Shown here piece by piece: positions 53,066-61,240 of a DNA stretch of 64,000 nt. Below the pieces are notes generated by a model, which did not search any database, was not told where the DNA came from, and saw nothing but the letters and a program-made list of their open reading frames with translations. Numbering within the stretch: the stretch's first letter is position 1; the number at the start of each line of letters is the position of its first letter. A program made the position numbers and the translations under genes. Source of the DNA: RDXT01 sp033765305. Its GTDB lineage: Bacteria > Bacteroidota > Bacteroidia > J057. The stretch lies in contig JANRID010000067.1 in the NCBI GenBank assembly GCA_033765305.1, positions 157,432-221,431 of the forward strand, given 5' to 3'.

Positions 53066-54934
53066 TCAGAGATCCGGATGGGTGACCATCAGGGCCTGAT
53101 CGTAGGCCTCTTCGTAGTAGCGGGTCAGGTTGGCCCAGTCGAAATGCTGGGCGGCATCTTCGAGCTTATAGCGCTGGGCGATCCGCTCGGCGCGGGGACG
53201 CTGCACGAAGGAGAAGAGCTGGTCTGCCAGCTGGTTGGCGGCTTCGTTGAAGCCTTTGTTTCGGCGGTTGACCACATACAGCCCCATCGATTCGGGATCG
53301 TCGGTGATGCGGAGGATGTAATCGCCGAAGCCGGCGAGGTCGCTCGTGACGGCGGGCACGTTGTGCACCATGCATTCCAGCGGCGTGTAGCCCCAGGGCT
53401 CGTAGTAGCTGGGGAAGACCCCGAGGTGGCAGCCTTTCACGAAGTCATTGTATTCGACCCCCAGCAGCGGGCTGGTGGTGGAAATGAAGTCGGGGTGATA
53501 GACGATCTTGACCTTGTCCGACTTGTGGTTGATCAGGTTGGAGGTGCGGAGGAAATTGAGGATTTCATCCGTGCTGTCGTCGGGCAGGTTGTGGGTGATC
53601 ACGCTGGGATAGGCCCGCGTGCGCCACTTCTGGAGGGTGCGGCGGAGCTGGATTTTCCAGTAATCATCCACAAACTCGTTGAGATCCGGGAAATCGAGCC
53701 CTTCCTGGGCGATGGAGCGGGCCACCAGCTTATCGCCGACCTGCTTGACGATGATCTCGCAGGTCTCGCGGATCTTGGTCAGGGTAGCTTTGGACTGGAG
53801 CACATCGGGGTTGATGCTGGTAAACGGCTTCTGGGTGATGAAGAACATCACGACCGTGCGGTCGATATTGGCCTGCTTCATCCGCCAGTTGAGCCGGGCG
53901 AGGGCTTCGAGGGTGAGGTCGTAGCCTTTGTTGCGGTATTCGTAGCGCCCGGAGGTAAAGAAATACATGGTCTTATCCAGGTCGAACTGGTAGGACTGGA
54001 AGAAGTGCCCGGTGACGAAGTCATGGATGCGCTCCTTGTATTTCTGGTGGACATTCTGGATTTCGTGGGGAATTGCGAAGCGGCTGACGTTGAGGCCGTT
54101 GGGCAAAATCACCTCCGGCTTTCGGCCGAGGAGGTAGATACATTCGCGTGCGGTCACCTCGCTGACGGTGGTCAGGATGTGGGCGCCATGCGCAGCAGCG
54201 CGCTCGATGCGCACGCGCGACTCGATGTTGAAGTGCTTGGCTTCCTTTTCCCAGTTGTAAAAGGCGAGGTGCTCGTAGAATTCCGGATCATTCATCGCCA
54301 GGTAGCGGCCCAGCATGGTCGCGTGGGTGGTGAAGATAACGGAGACGGGCTGGCGCTCGCGGCGCATTTCGGGGATGCAGGTAGCGGCCATCCACTCGTG
54401 CACGTGCGCGATCACGTGGCGGCTGTTGACGGCGGGATCCGAGAGGCAGGCGAAGTAGGTTTTGACCAGAAATCCGAAGGCCATCACCTGATTGTTCAGG
54501 TCATCGTCGGCCGGGGACCCGATGCCGTGGTGCTCCCAGAGGTAATATTTGATTTCCCCGAGTCGGCTGTAGACTGAAAAGGGATTGAAGAGGATGGTGC
54601 GGGGGCGCCCGGCGGTAAGCCAGCGGCCATAATGGACCTCGAAGCCCATTTCGCGCATTTTGCGCACGGCACGGCCGAAGGGGTCGTTGGGGGCTTCGCT
54701 TTCCTCGAAGATGGCGCTGACGGCCGGCGGCATATAGGGGCCGAGCAGACAGTAGCTGTCGCCCCATTTATCCAGCATGCTGGGCACCTTCGATCGGATG
54801 ACGGTGTAGATCCCGCCGACCTGGTTGGCGACCTCCCAGGCCACCTCCACCAGCAGGCATTCCTTCTTGAGCTTCTGGGCCGGGCTGACCCGCGCGATAT
54901 CGGCGAAGTCCGGCGATTGCGGTTGGGATGTCAT
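53066..54934 (-). CDS. Eukaryote-type glycogen synthase (GT3)
   Basis: 622 residues. The N-terminal WEVANQVGGIYTVIRSKVP, HVHEWMAATCIPEMRR, IFTTHATMLGRYLA and the C-terminal PSYYEPWGYTPLECMVHNVP are diagnostic of the GT3 (animal/fungal GYS) family rather than bacterial GT5 GlgA. It elongates alpha-1,4-glucan from UDP-glucose in the cytosol. Family knowledge: GT3 enzymes occur in Bacteroidota. The first residue choice (ATG 54934) gives a short unstructured leader. It has its own terminator. Confidence 0.95.
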   Translation of the reverse strand: MTSQPQSPDFADIARVSPAQKLKKECLLVEVAWEVANQVGGIYTVIRSKVPSMLDKWGDSYCLLGPYMPPAVSAIFEESEAPNDPFGRAVRKMREMGFEVHYGRWLTAGRPRTILFNPFSVYSRLGEIKYYLWEHHGIGSPADDDLNNQVMAFGFLVKTYFACLSDPAVNSRHVIAHVHEWMAATCIPEMRRERQPVSVIFTTHATMLGRYLAMNDPEFYEHLAFYNWEKEAKHFNIESRVRIERAAAHGAHILTTVSEVTARECIYLLGRKPEVILPNGLNVSRFAIPHEIQNVHQKYKERIHDFVTGHFFQSYQFDLDKTMYFFTSGRYEYRNKGYDLTLEALARLNWRMKQANIDRTVVMFFITQKPFTSINPDVLQSKATLTKIRETCEIIVKQVGDKLVARSIAQEGLDFPDLNEFVDDYWKIQLRRTLQKWRTRAYPSVITHNLPDDSTDEILNFLRTSNLINHKSDKVKIVYHPDFISTTSPLLGVEYNDFVKGCHLGVFPSYYEPWGYTPLECMVHNVPAVTSDLAGFGDYILRITDDPESMGLYVVNRRNKGFNEAANQLADQLFSFVQRPRAERIAQRYKLEDAAQHFDWANLTRYYEEAYDQALMVTHPDL

Positions 54935-55033
54935 AGATGCAAGCAGTCTCTTTCGATGCGCTGAATTACCGAATTCCCCGGCATATGTCCAAGTATTTTA
55001 CACCGCAGGCATTGCGGCCGTTCCGGGTACCCG

Positions 55034-55064
55034 TTGCACGGCGCGCCGATTTTGCTGTAACTTG
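55034..55064 (+). promoter_or_regulatory. Candidate promoter of the MFS/patatin operon
   Basis: TTG at 55034-55036 and TAACTTG at 55058-55064, spacer 21 bp, with the ATG 19 bp after the -7 box. The same TAACTTG-to-start spacing is seen at 37635 and 60212. Confidence 0.4.
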
Positions 55065-55082
55065 CCGTCATAACCTGCATCT

Positions 55083-56333
55083 ATGGAACAGCCTGCTTCG
55101 CAGCGGCGACTGCTCGCCACCATTTTTCTCACCGTATTCATCGATTTGCTCGGCGTAGGCCTGATCATTCCGATCATTGCGCCGCTGTTCACCGACAGCC
55201 ACGTCGTGCTGGGGCCGGAAGTGAGCGCGCAGACGCGCAAGCAGCTCTACGGGCTGCTGGTGGCGATGTTTCCGCTGTGCCAGTTTTTCAGTGCGCCCAT
55301 GCTGGGCAGCCTGTCGGACCGCTACGGGCGCAAGCCGGTGCTGTTCTGGAGCCTGTTCACCACCTTCGCCTCGTTTCTGATGTTTGCGTTCGGCATCCAG
55401 AGCGGCATGCTGTGGATGCTGTTCGTGAGCCGGGGCCTGCAGGGCGCCGCAGCGGGCAACCTGTCGGTGATCTACTCCGCCATCGCCGACTCCAGCGACA
55501 GCGCCTCGCGCACGCGCAACTTCGGGCTGGTGGGCGTTGCCTTCGGCATGGGCTTCATCATCGGGCCGGCCATCGGCGGATACCTGTCGGACAGCACACA
55601 CATCAGCTGGTTCGACAAATCGACGCCTTTCTTTGCTTCTGCGGGGCTGGTGCTGGTGAACATCCTGCTCGTGCGGTTCCAGTTTCCCGAAACCCTGCGC
55701 ACCCCCAACCCCTCGGTTCAGCTCCGGCTGGATACCGGCATCCGCAACCTCGGCAAGGCTTTTTCCAATCCAGCCCTCCAGCGCGTGTTCGCCACGATTT
55801 TCTTCTTCTCCTTCGGCTTCACGATGTTCACGCAGTTTTTTCAGATCTACCTGATCGAGCGGTTCAATTTCAAGGAAGTGGACATCGGGCAGCTCTTTGC
55901 CTTCATTGGGCTGGTGGGCGCCCTGACGCAGGGGCTGCTGGTGCGGGCGCTGTCGAAGCGGTTTTCGCCCCGGCAAATCCTGCCGGTATCGCTGCTGACC
56001 CTGGCCTCGGGGTATCTGGCGGCGCTGCTGCCGCAGGCGGGCTGGCAGATGTACCTGACTGTGCCGCTGGTGGCCATTTCGCAGGGGCTGACCATGCCCA
56101 ATTTCTCCTCCCTCATCTCCAGTTCGGCGCCGCCGCACATGCAGGGCGAAACCCTGGGCATCCAGCAGTCGGTGATGTCGGTGGGGCAGTTTCTGCCGCT
56201 GATCCTGGGCGGCTTCGCCGTGGCGCAGCTGCTCAGCGCCCCGATGCTGCTGGGGGCTGCCAGCACGGTGATTGCCTGGGGGATGTTTATGTGGAATGAA
56301 TCAGTCAGACGCCGTGCGGACGCTGCTGCCTAA
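55083..56333 (+). CDS. MFS transporter, TetA-like (DHA1) type
   Basis: 416 residues with twelve predicted helices. The first, FLTVFIDLLGVGLIIPIIAPLF, and the loop motif GSLSDRYGRKPVLF (MFS motif A) place it with TCR/Tet-type drug:proton antiporters. The middle loop is short. Substrate cannot be told; it need not be tetracycline. The patatin gene starts inside its last 38 bases, so the two are translationally coupled. Confidence 0.9.
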   Translation: MEQPASQRRLLATIFLTVFIDLLGVGLIIPIIAPLFTDSHVVLGPEVSAQTRKQLYGLLVAMFPLCQFFSAPMLGSLSDRYGRKPVLFWSLFTTFASFLMFAFGIQSGMLWMLFVSRGLQGAAAGNLSVIYSAIADSSDSASRTRNFGLVGVAFGMGFIIGPAIGGYLSDSTHISWFDKSTPFFASAGLVLVNILLVRFQFPETLRTPNPSVQLRLDTGIRNLGKAFSNPALQRVFATIFFFSFGFTMFTQFFQIYLIERFNFKEVDIGQLFAFIGLVGALTQGLLVRALSKRFSPRQILPVSLLTLASGYLAALLPQAGWQMYLTVPLVAISQGLTMPNFSSLISSSAPPHMQGETLGIQQSVMSVGQFLPLILGGFAVAQLLSAPMLLGAASTVIAWGMFMWNESVRRRADAAA

Positions 56334-57675
56334 GTTCCGGATCGTGGCTGCCGCAGGGCTGATGCTGGGTGCGGGGTGCAGCCCGAAGCTGCACCCGGTA
56401 GGGGGCGAATTTATCCGCCTGGGCATGCCGGAGCCGGACCTGAGCCGGTACCGCAGCCCGCAGGACCGTCCGGGGCAGGACCCGGACCTGGCGGTGGCCA
56501 TGGCCATTTCGGGCGGCGGCGCACGCTCGTACAACTATGCCTTCGGCATTCTCCAGGCGCTCGAAGCCGATGCCCTGCTCCGGGAGATCGACTATTACTC
56601 CGCCGTATCGGGCGGATGCTTTGCGCCGGCGGCGTATTTTGCGGCGCAGGCGCTGCACCGCCAGCAGGGCGGCGCCGGTTTCCGGCTCAGCGGCCCGGAG
56701 GCCGCCTGGATCCGCGAAGCCCTGGCGCACAACTACGAATGGCCGGTGGCGCGGGCCTGGCTCTCGCCGCGCTTCTGGTTCAGCCGGCTCAATGCCGGCG
56801 ACGCGCTGGAGCGCGACCTGCACCGCACGCTCCTGCGCGGACAGCCCCTGACCCTCGGGCACTGCTACCGCCCGCCGGACAGCCCGGCGCCGGCGCCCTA
56901 CCCCGTCCTGCTGGCCAATGCCACCCTGTACCAGCCCGTGGGGCTGTTTCCCTTCACCCCCGACCTGCTCGATACCTTTCAGGTGTCGGGCTACACCCAC
57001 CAGCTCCGCCGGATCCGGCAGGATACGCCCATCGACCCGTACAGCCTGCCGCTGAGCGTGGCCATCCGGGCTTCGGGCACCTTTCCGGTGGCCATTCCCA
57101 ATGCCGTGCTGCGCTCGGTCCGGGACCCGGAATATCCCTATCTCCAGCTCTTCGACGGCGGCGCCGCCGACAATCTCGGCCACCGGACGGCCATCCGGGT
57201 GCTGGCGCAGGACCCGGCGCCGCGGAAGGTGCTCCTGGTCGTGGATGCGGACGGCATCAGCCTGCCCTCCACCTACTCGCGGCGGCCCTGGACGCTGCCG
57301 CCGAAGGTGTACTGGGATCTTGCCCTCACGGGCATCAACGCGCAGCGGACTGCCCGCCGCCGCGACATCGAATGGCAGTGCGAAGCGCTGGGGATCACAC
57401 CGGTGTTTCTGAGCTTCGACGCCTGGCTGGAGGGCCATCCGGCCACGATGGAGGAATCTGTGCGGCTCCGTCCGCTGCGGCGCGAGCTGATCCGGCAGCT
57501 CAGCGAGCCGGGCGCCGCGCTCAGCATGCGGGAGCGGGTGCTGCTGTGCCGGGCCATCAATGCTGTGCCTACCCGCTACCGCATCAGCCCGGCGGACCAG
57601 GAGCTGCTGATCCTGGCGGCGCATGCGCTGGTGCAGCTCAAGGCGCATGAGCTGCGGGCGGCCATGGGCCAGTGA
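56296..57675 (+). CDS. Patatin-like phospholipase lipoprotein
   Basis: 459 residues from the ATG at 56296, which gives a lipoprotein signal (VAAAGLMLGAGC). The patatin catalytic core is visible: oxyanion loop AISGGGARSYNYAFG, nucleophile serine in SAVSGGCFAP and the dyad aspartate in LFDGGAADNLG. It should hydrolyse acyl esters of phospholipids at the inner face of the outer membrane. It overlaps the MFS gene, an unusual pairing. Confidence 0.88.
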   Translation: MNQSDAVRTLLPKFRIVAAAGLMLGAGCSPKLHPVGGEFIRLGMPEPDLSRYRSPQDRPGQDPDLAVAMAISGGGARSYNYAFGILQALEADALLREIDYYSAVSGGCFAPAAYFAAQALHRQQGGAGFRLSGPEAAWIREALAHNYEWPVARAWLSPRFWFSRLNAGDALERDLHRTLLRGQPLTLGHCYRPPDSPAPAPYPVLLANATLYQPVGLFPFTPDLLDTFQVSGYTHQLRRIRQDTPIDPYSLPLSVAIRASGTFPVAIPNAVLRSVRDPEYPYLQLFDGGAADNLGHRTAIRVLAQDPAPRKVLLVVDADGISLPSTYSRRPWTLPPKVYWDLALTGINAQRTARRRDIEWQCEALGITPVFLSFDAWLEGHPATMEESVRLRPLRRELIRQLSEPGAALSMRERVLLCRAINAVPTRYRISPADQELLILAAHALVQLKAHELRAAMGQ

Positions 57676-57723
57676 GCGCAGCCGCTTTCGCGGAGCAGCG
57701 TTTCTTTGTATCTTGGCCCTGCG

Positions 57724-57942
57724 ATGCCGGACAAGTACCACCATACCATCGACCAGCTGCTGCGGGAGATCCCCGAGCTGGAGCGCTGCCTCGAACGGGC
57801 GCAGGATGCGCGCACGCGGCATGCGCTGCGGCGCACGCTCACGACCCGGCTCAAGCGGCTGGACCACCTGATTCCCTTCCAGTTCCGGCTGGAGCTGCAC
57901 CGGCTGTGCGAATCCTCGGGCGTGCGCGGGCAGTTTTTGTGA
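57724..57942 (+). CDS. Small helical protein, unknown function
   Basis: 72 residues from the ATG at 57724, basic and predicted all-helical (HHTIDQLLREIPELERCLERAQ divided over residues 5-26). No signal or membrane segment. A TATCTTG box lies only 8 bp before the start, so the transcript may have almost no leader. Family not recognised. Confidence 0.6.
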   Translation: MPDKYHHTIDQLLREIPELERCLERAQDARTRHALRRTLTTRLKRLDHLIPFQFRLELHRLCESSGVRGQFL

Positions 57943-58000
57943 CCGCAGTCATAGGGAATCCGCGCCATTTTGCGCAATTTAGGCGCTCAACCAGTTTTCC

Positions 58001-60214
58001 ATGAACGGACGGCTTTCCCCCCTGCTTCTGGTTTCCGGACTGATCATCGCCGCCGGGCTTCAGGCCCAGCCGCAGTTCCGCAAGAGCGACAGCATTCCGG
58101 TGTTCTATTTTCAGAATACCCTCAGCCACCCCTGGGCCGGCGGGATCAATGCCGCCCAGTTTTCCTCCATCGACCTGAACCAGGACGGCGCACAGGACCT
58201 GATGGTATTCGACCGGGAAGGCAACCGCCTGACGACCTTTGTGCATGACGGCACGCCGGGCAGCTTCGGGTACCGCTATGCGCCTGAATATGAGGCAGCA
58301 TTCCCCGCATGCAGCAGCTATGCCCTGCTGCGCGACTTCGACGGCGACGGGCATCCGGACCTCTTCACGTATGCCGGCAACCAGGAGCTCCTCGTGCTGC
58401 GCAATGCCCGCGCAGATTCCGGAAAGCTGGCCTTCGTCCCCTACCCCGGCGGTCATCCCCTCAAAAGCCTGCGCAGCAGCAATATGCTTCAGGCCATTAA
58501 AATCGTGGCGCAGGACATCCCCGCCCTCGAAGACCTCGACAACGACGGCGACCTCGATCTGCTGACCTTCAACCTGCTGGGCACCATGATCGAATACCAC
58601 GAAAACCGTTCGCAGGACCTCTACGGCCACCGCGACAGCCTCGTCTTCGTGCTCGAAACCGGCTGCTGGGGGGCGGTGATGGAAGAGGGCACGACCAATG
58701 CCATGAGCCTGGGCATCTCCTGCAAAACGGACGGGCTGGACGAGCCCGGCGCCGGCGCCGAAGCCCATGTGGGCTCCACCCTGCTCGCGTTCGACCTCAA
58801 CAACGACGGCGACAAGGAAGTGCTCATCGGCGACATCGGGTACAGCGCCATGCTGCTGCTCAACAACGGCGGCACGCCCGACAATGCCTTTATTGTTTCC
58901 CAGAACAACCTCTTTCCCCTCTCCTACCCCATCGACCTCGACATCTTCCCTGCTGCGTACTACCTGGACGTCAACCACGACCAGAAGCGCGACCTGATCG
59001 TAACACCCAACACGACAGTCAGCAGCGAAAACCTCGCCTCGGTGTGGTGCTACGAGAATACCCAGAGCGGTGCGCCGCAGTTTCAGTACTTTACGAACGA
59101 TTTTCTCCAGAGCGAAATGCTGGATGTAGGCTCCGGCGCCTTTCCGCTGCTGGTGGACTACACCCTGGACGGCAAGGCCGACCTGCTGATCGGCTCGCAT
59201 GGCTCGTTCTATACGGAATCGTACTTCCCGACGCTGTACCTGCTGCGCAATGTCGGGAGCGATACTGCTGCTGCGTTTTCGATGATCACGGACAACTTCG
59301 CCTCGGTGCAGCTGGAGGACTATCCGGCGGGGCTGCATGCCGCGATGGGCGACCTGGACCAGGACGGCGACCTGGACCTGATCGTAGGCAAGGGCAACGG
59401 CACGCTGGACTGCTACAAGAATATCTCGATCCAGCCCGATGCGACGCTGCCGACCATGGTGCTGGAAACGAGCGATCTGGGCGGCATCGACATCGGCGCG
59501 GCGGCGGCCCCGGCGCTGGAGGACATCGACGGCGACGGCCTGCCGGACCTGATCATCGGCAACCGCACGGGCGTGCTGCACTACTTCCGCAACACCGGCA
59601 CCGCAGCGGCGCCGGCTTTCACCCAGATCTCGGACAGCTTTGCGCAGGTCAATACCGCGCCGCAGCCCATTGTGCCGGGCTTCAGCGTGCCGGCATTGTA
59701 CCGGGAAGGCGACAGCCTGACGCTGCTGGTGGGCTCGGATGCGGGCTTCATCCTGCGGCTCACGCGGCCCGATCCGGCTCAGCCTGAGCACTTTGTGCTG
59801 CGCGATACCATCCGGCTGGGCACAGGCCGGCGCTCGGCGCCGGCCATGGCCGACCTCAACGGCGACGGCACGCCGGACCTGCTCGTGGGCAACTTCGCCG
59901 GGGGCATCAGCCTGTTTTTTGGCATTCCGCAGGCGGGCGACACGAGCAGCACGTCTGTGGAGCCGCCGGCCTTGCTGGCCGGCGTCCGCGTGTATCCCAA
60001 CCCGGCCAGCGGAACGGTCTGGATGGAGGCCCCGGCGCATGCCGGGCCGGTGCGCTGCGAGGTGTTCACCGCCGACGGGCGGGCAGTAGAGGCCTTCATC
60101 CTGGCACCCGCTGCGGCGCAGATTGCTGCTGCCGGCTGGCCGCAGGGACTGCTGATGCTCCGATTTTCCGCGCCGGGGCATGCGCCTGTCTGGAAAAAAC
60201 TGATGATTCGTTAA
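58001..60214 (+). CDS. FG-GAP-repeat secreted protein with T9SS sorting domain
   Basis: 737 residues. A signal peptide ends LQAQPQF. At least nine FG-GAP/VCBS-type calcium loops follow (IDLNQDGAQDLMVFD, LEDLDNDGDLDLLTF, MGDLDQDGDLDLIVG, MADLNGDGTPDLLVG), consistent with a seven-bladed integrin-like propeller or two partial ones. The last 85 residues begin VRVYPNPASGTVWM, a T9SS tail. It is longer and more divergent than the three-gene cluster at the left end. Surface protein of unknown ligand. Confidence 0.9.
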   Translation: MNGRLSPLLLVSGLIIAAGLQAQPQFRKSDSIPVFYFQNTLSHPWAGGINAAQFSSIDLNQDGAQDLMVFDREGNRLTTFVHDGTPGSFGYRYAPEYEAAFPACSSYALLRDFDGDGHPDLFTYAGNQELLVLRNARADSGKLAFVPYPGGHPLKSLRSSNMLQAIKIVAQDIPALEDLDNDGDLDLLTFNLLGTMIEYHENRSQDLYGHRDSLVFVLETGCWGAVMEEGTTNAMSLGISCKTDGLDEPGAGAEAHVGSTLLAFDLNNDGDKEVLIGDIGYSAMLLLNNGGTPDNAFIVSQNNLFPLSYPIDLDIFPAAYYLDVNHDQKRDLIVTPNTTVSSENLASVWCYENTQSGAPQFQYFTNDFLQSEMLDVGSGAFPLLVDYTLDGKADLLIGSHGSFYTESYFPTLYLLRNVGSDTAAAFSMITDNFASVQLEDYPAGLHAAMGDLDQDGDLDLIVGKGNGTLDCYKNISIQPDATLPTMVLETSDLGGIDIGAAAAPALEDIDGDGLPDLIIGNRTGVLHYFRNTGTAAAPAFTQISDSFAQVNTAPQPIVPGFSVPALYREGDSLTLLVGSDAGFILRLTRPDPAQPEHFVLRDTIRLGTGRRSAPAMADLNGDGTPDLLVGNFAGGISLFFGIPQAGDTSSTSVEPPALLAGVRVYPNPASGTVWMEAPAHAGPVRCEVFTADGRAVEAFILAPAAAQIAAAGWPQGLLMLRFSAPGHAPVWKKLMIR

Positions 60215-60237
60215 CTTGCCCCTTCAAACTGACCCCT

Positions 60238-60990
60238 GTGGAAATTCTCGGCATCGACATCGGCGCGTCCGGCATCAAGGGCTCCATCGTGGACACCCTG
60301 AACGGCAAACTTCTGCACGAACGGCACCGCATCCCCACTCCTTCGCCTGCGACGCCGCACCAGGTGGCGCAGACCATCCGCGAGCTGGTGGACCACTTCG
60401 GGTGGCGGGGCCTGATCGGCTGCGGATTTCCGGGGGTGGTGCAGCAGGGCATCGCCCGGACGGCGGCCAATGTGGACAAGCACTGGATCAATACGAATAT
60501 CGAGCTGCTCTTCGGCGACGCGACGGGCCTACCGGTGAAGGCGGTCAACGACGCCGATGCGGCGGGCCTGGCCGAGTGCATCTTCGGCGCCGGGCACGGG
60601 CGCAAGGGCGCCCTGCTGCTGCTGACCGTAGGCACGGGCATCGGCAGCGCGTTTCTGATGGACGGGCAGCTGTTTCCGAATACGGAGCTGGGCCACCTGA
60701 AATTCAAAGGCGGGCCTGCCGAGCAGTACGCCTCGGATGCGGCGCGCAAGCGCGAGGACCTGCCCTGGCGGGATTGGGCGAAGCGCTTCAACGAGTACCT
60801 GAATTATGTGTACTCGCTGTTTTACCCGGAGATCTTCATCATCGGCGGGGGCACGAGCAAGAAGTTCGACAAGTTCATCGAGTTTATCGAGGTGCCGTGC
60901 CCGGTGATTCCGGCGGAGCTGGAGAACAGCGCGGGGATTGTGGGGGCGGCGCTGGCGGCGCGGGCGCTGGCGCATCCGGGTGTTGAGTAG
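60238..60990 (+). CDS. ppgK: Polyphosphate glucokinase (ROK family)
   Basis: 250 residues from a GTG at 60238. GIDIGASGIKGSIVD is the ROK phosphate-binding start, NDADAAGLAE the sugar/catalytic Asp region, LTVGTGIGSAFLMDG the second phosphate motif and TELGHLKFKGG the sugar-binding segment. The short length and sequence match polyphosphate-dependent glucokinases, which phosphorylate glucose with inorganic polyphosphate. It fits the glucan-handling genes nearby. Confidence 0.92.
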   Translation: MEILGIDIGASGIKGSIVDTLNGKLLHERHRIPTPSPATPHQVAQTIRELVDHFGWRGLIGCGFPGVVQQGIARTAANVDKHWINTNIELLFGDATGLPVKAVNDADAAGLAECIFGAGHGRKGALLLLTVGTGIGSAFLMDGQLFPNTELGHLKFKGGPAEQYASDAARKREDLPWRDWAKRFNEYLNYVYSLFYPEIFIIGGGTSKKFDKFIEFIEVPCPVIPAELENSAGIVGAALAARALAHPGVE

Positions 60991-61239
60991 GAAGTACGTA
61001 GTATCAAGTCGGAAGACTGCAGGCAATGCCTGCGGCACCGGGAAGGGCCGGCGGCTGAGCGGAGCCGAAGCCCCGGCCCAAAGGCCCTGCATCCCCTTGC
61101 AAGCGAGGCGGTTTCAACCCCTCGCTTGCCTGAGCGCCCGCATGGGCCATAGACCTGAAAACCGTTTCGCCTTGCGTTCCTTTGCGCCCCTTGCGGTTGC
61201 AGGACCCTTGCGGTTACTGGCCCCTTGCGGTTGCAGGAC
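60991..61239. other. Intergenic interval with hairpins and CCTTGCG repeats
   Basis: 249 bp between ppgK and the cytochrome gene. The left end (60988-61015) reads GTAGGAAGTACGTAG-like, resembling the start of the array at 63690. The middle has GC-rich inverted repeats (GCAGGCAATGCCTGC at 61018-61032; AAGCGAGG...CCTCGCTT around 61100-61128). The right end is the repeat listed next. No gene seen. Confidence 0.5.
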
Positions 61240-61240
61240 C
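61170..61240. repeat. CCTTGCGGTT repeat, 17-bp period
   Basis: CCTTGCGGTT occurs at 61189, 61206 and 61223, exactly 17 bp apart, with degenerate copies CCTTGCGTT and CCTTTGCGCC just before (61170-61187). Two 20-bp segments, 61187-61206 and 61221-61240, are identical. It resembles the CCTTTGCG-type intergenic repeats found in many environmental bacteria. Confidence 0.65.

Noticed and set aside
57851..60181. A 776-codon minus-strand frame opposite the FG-GAP protein at 58001
   Set aside because: Antisense shadow of the calcium-loop repeats, which create artificial periodic open frames.
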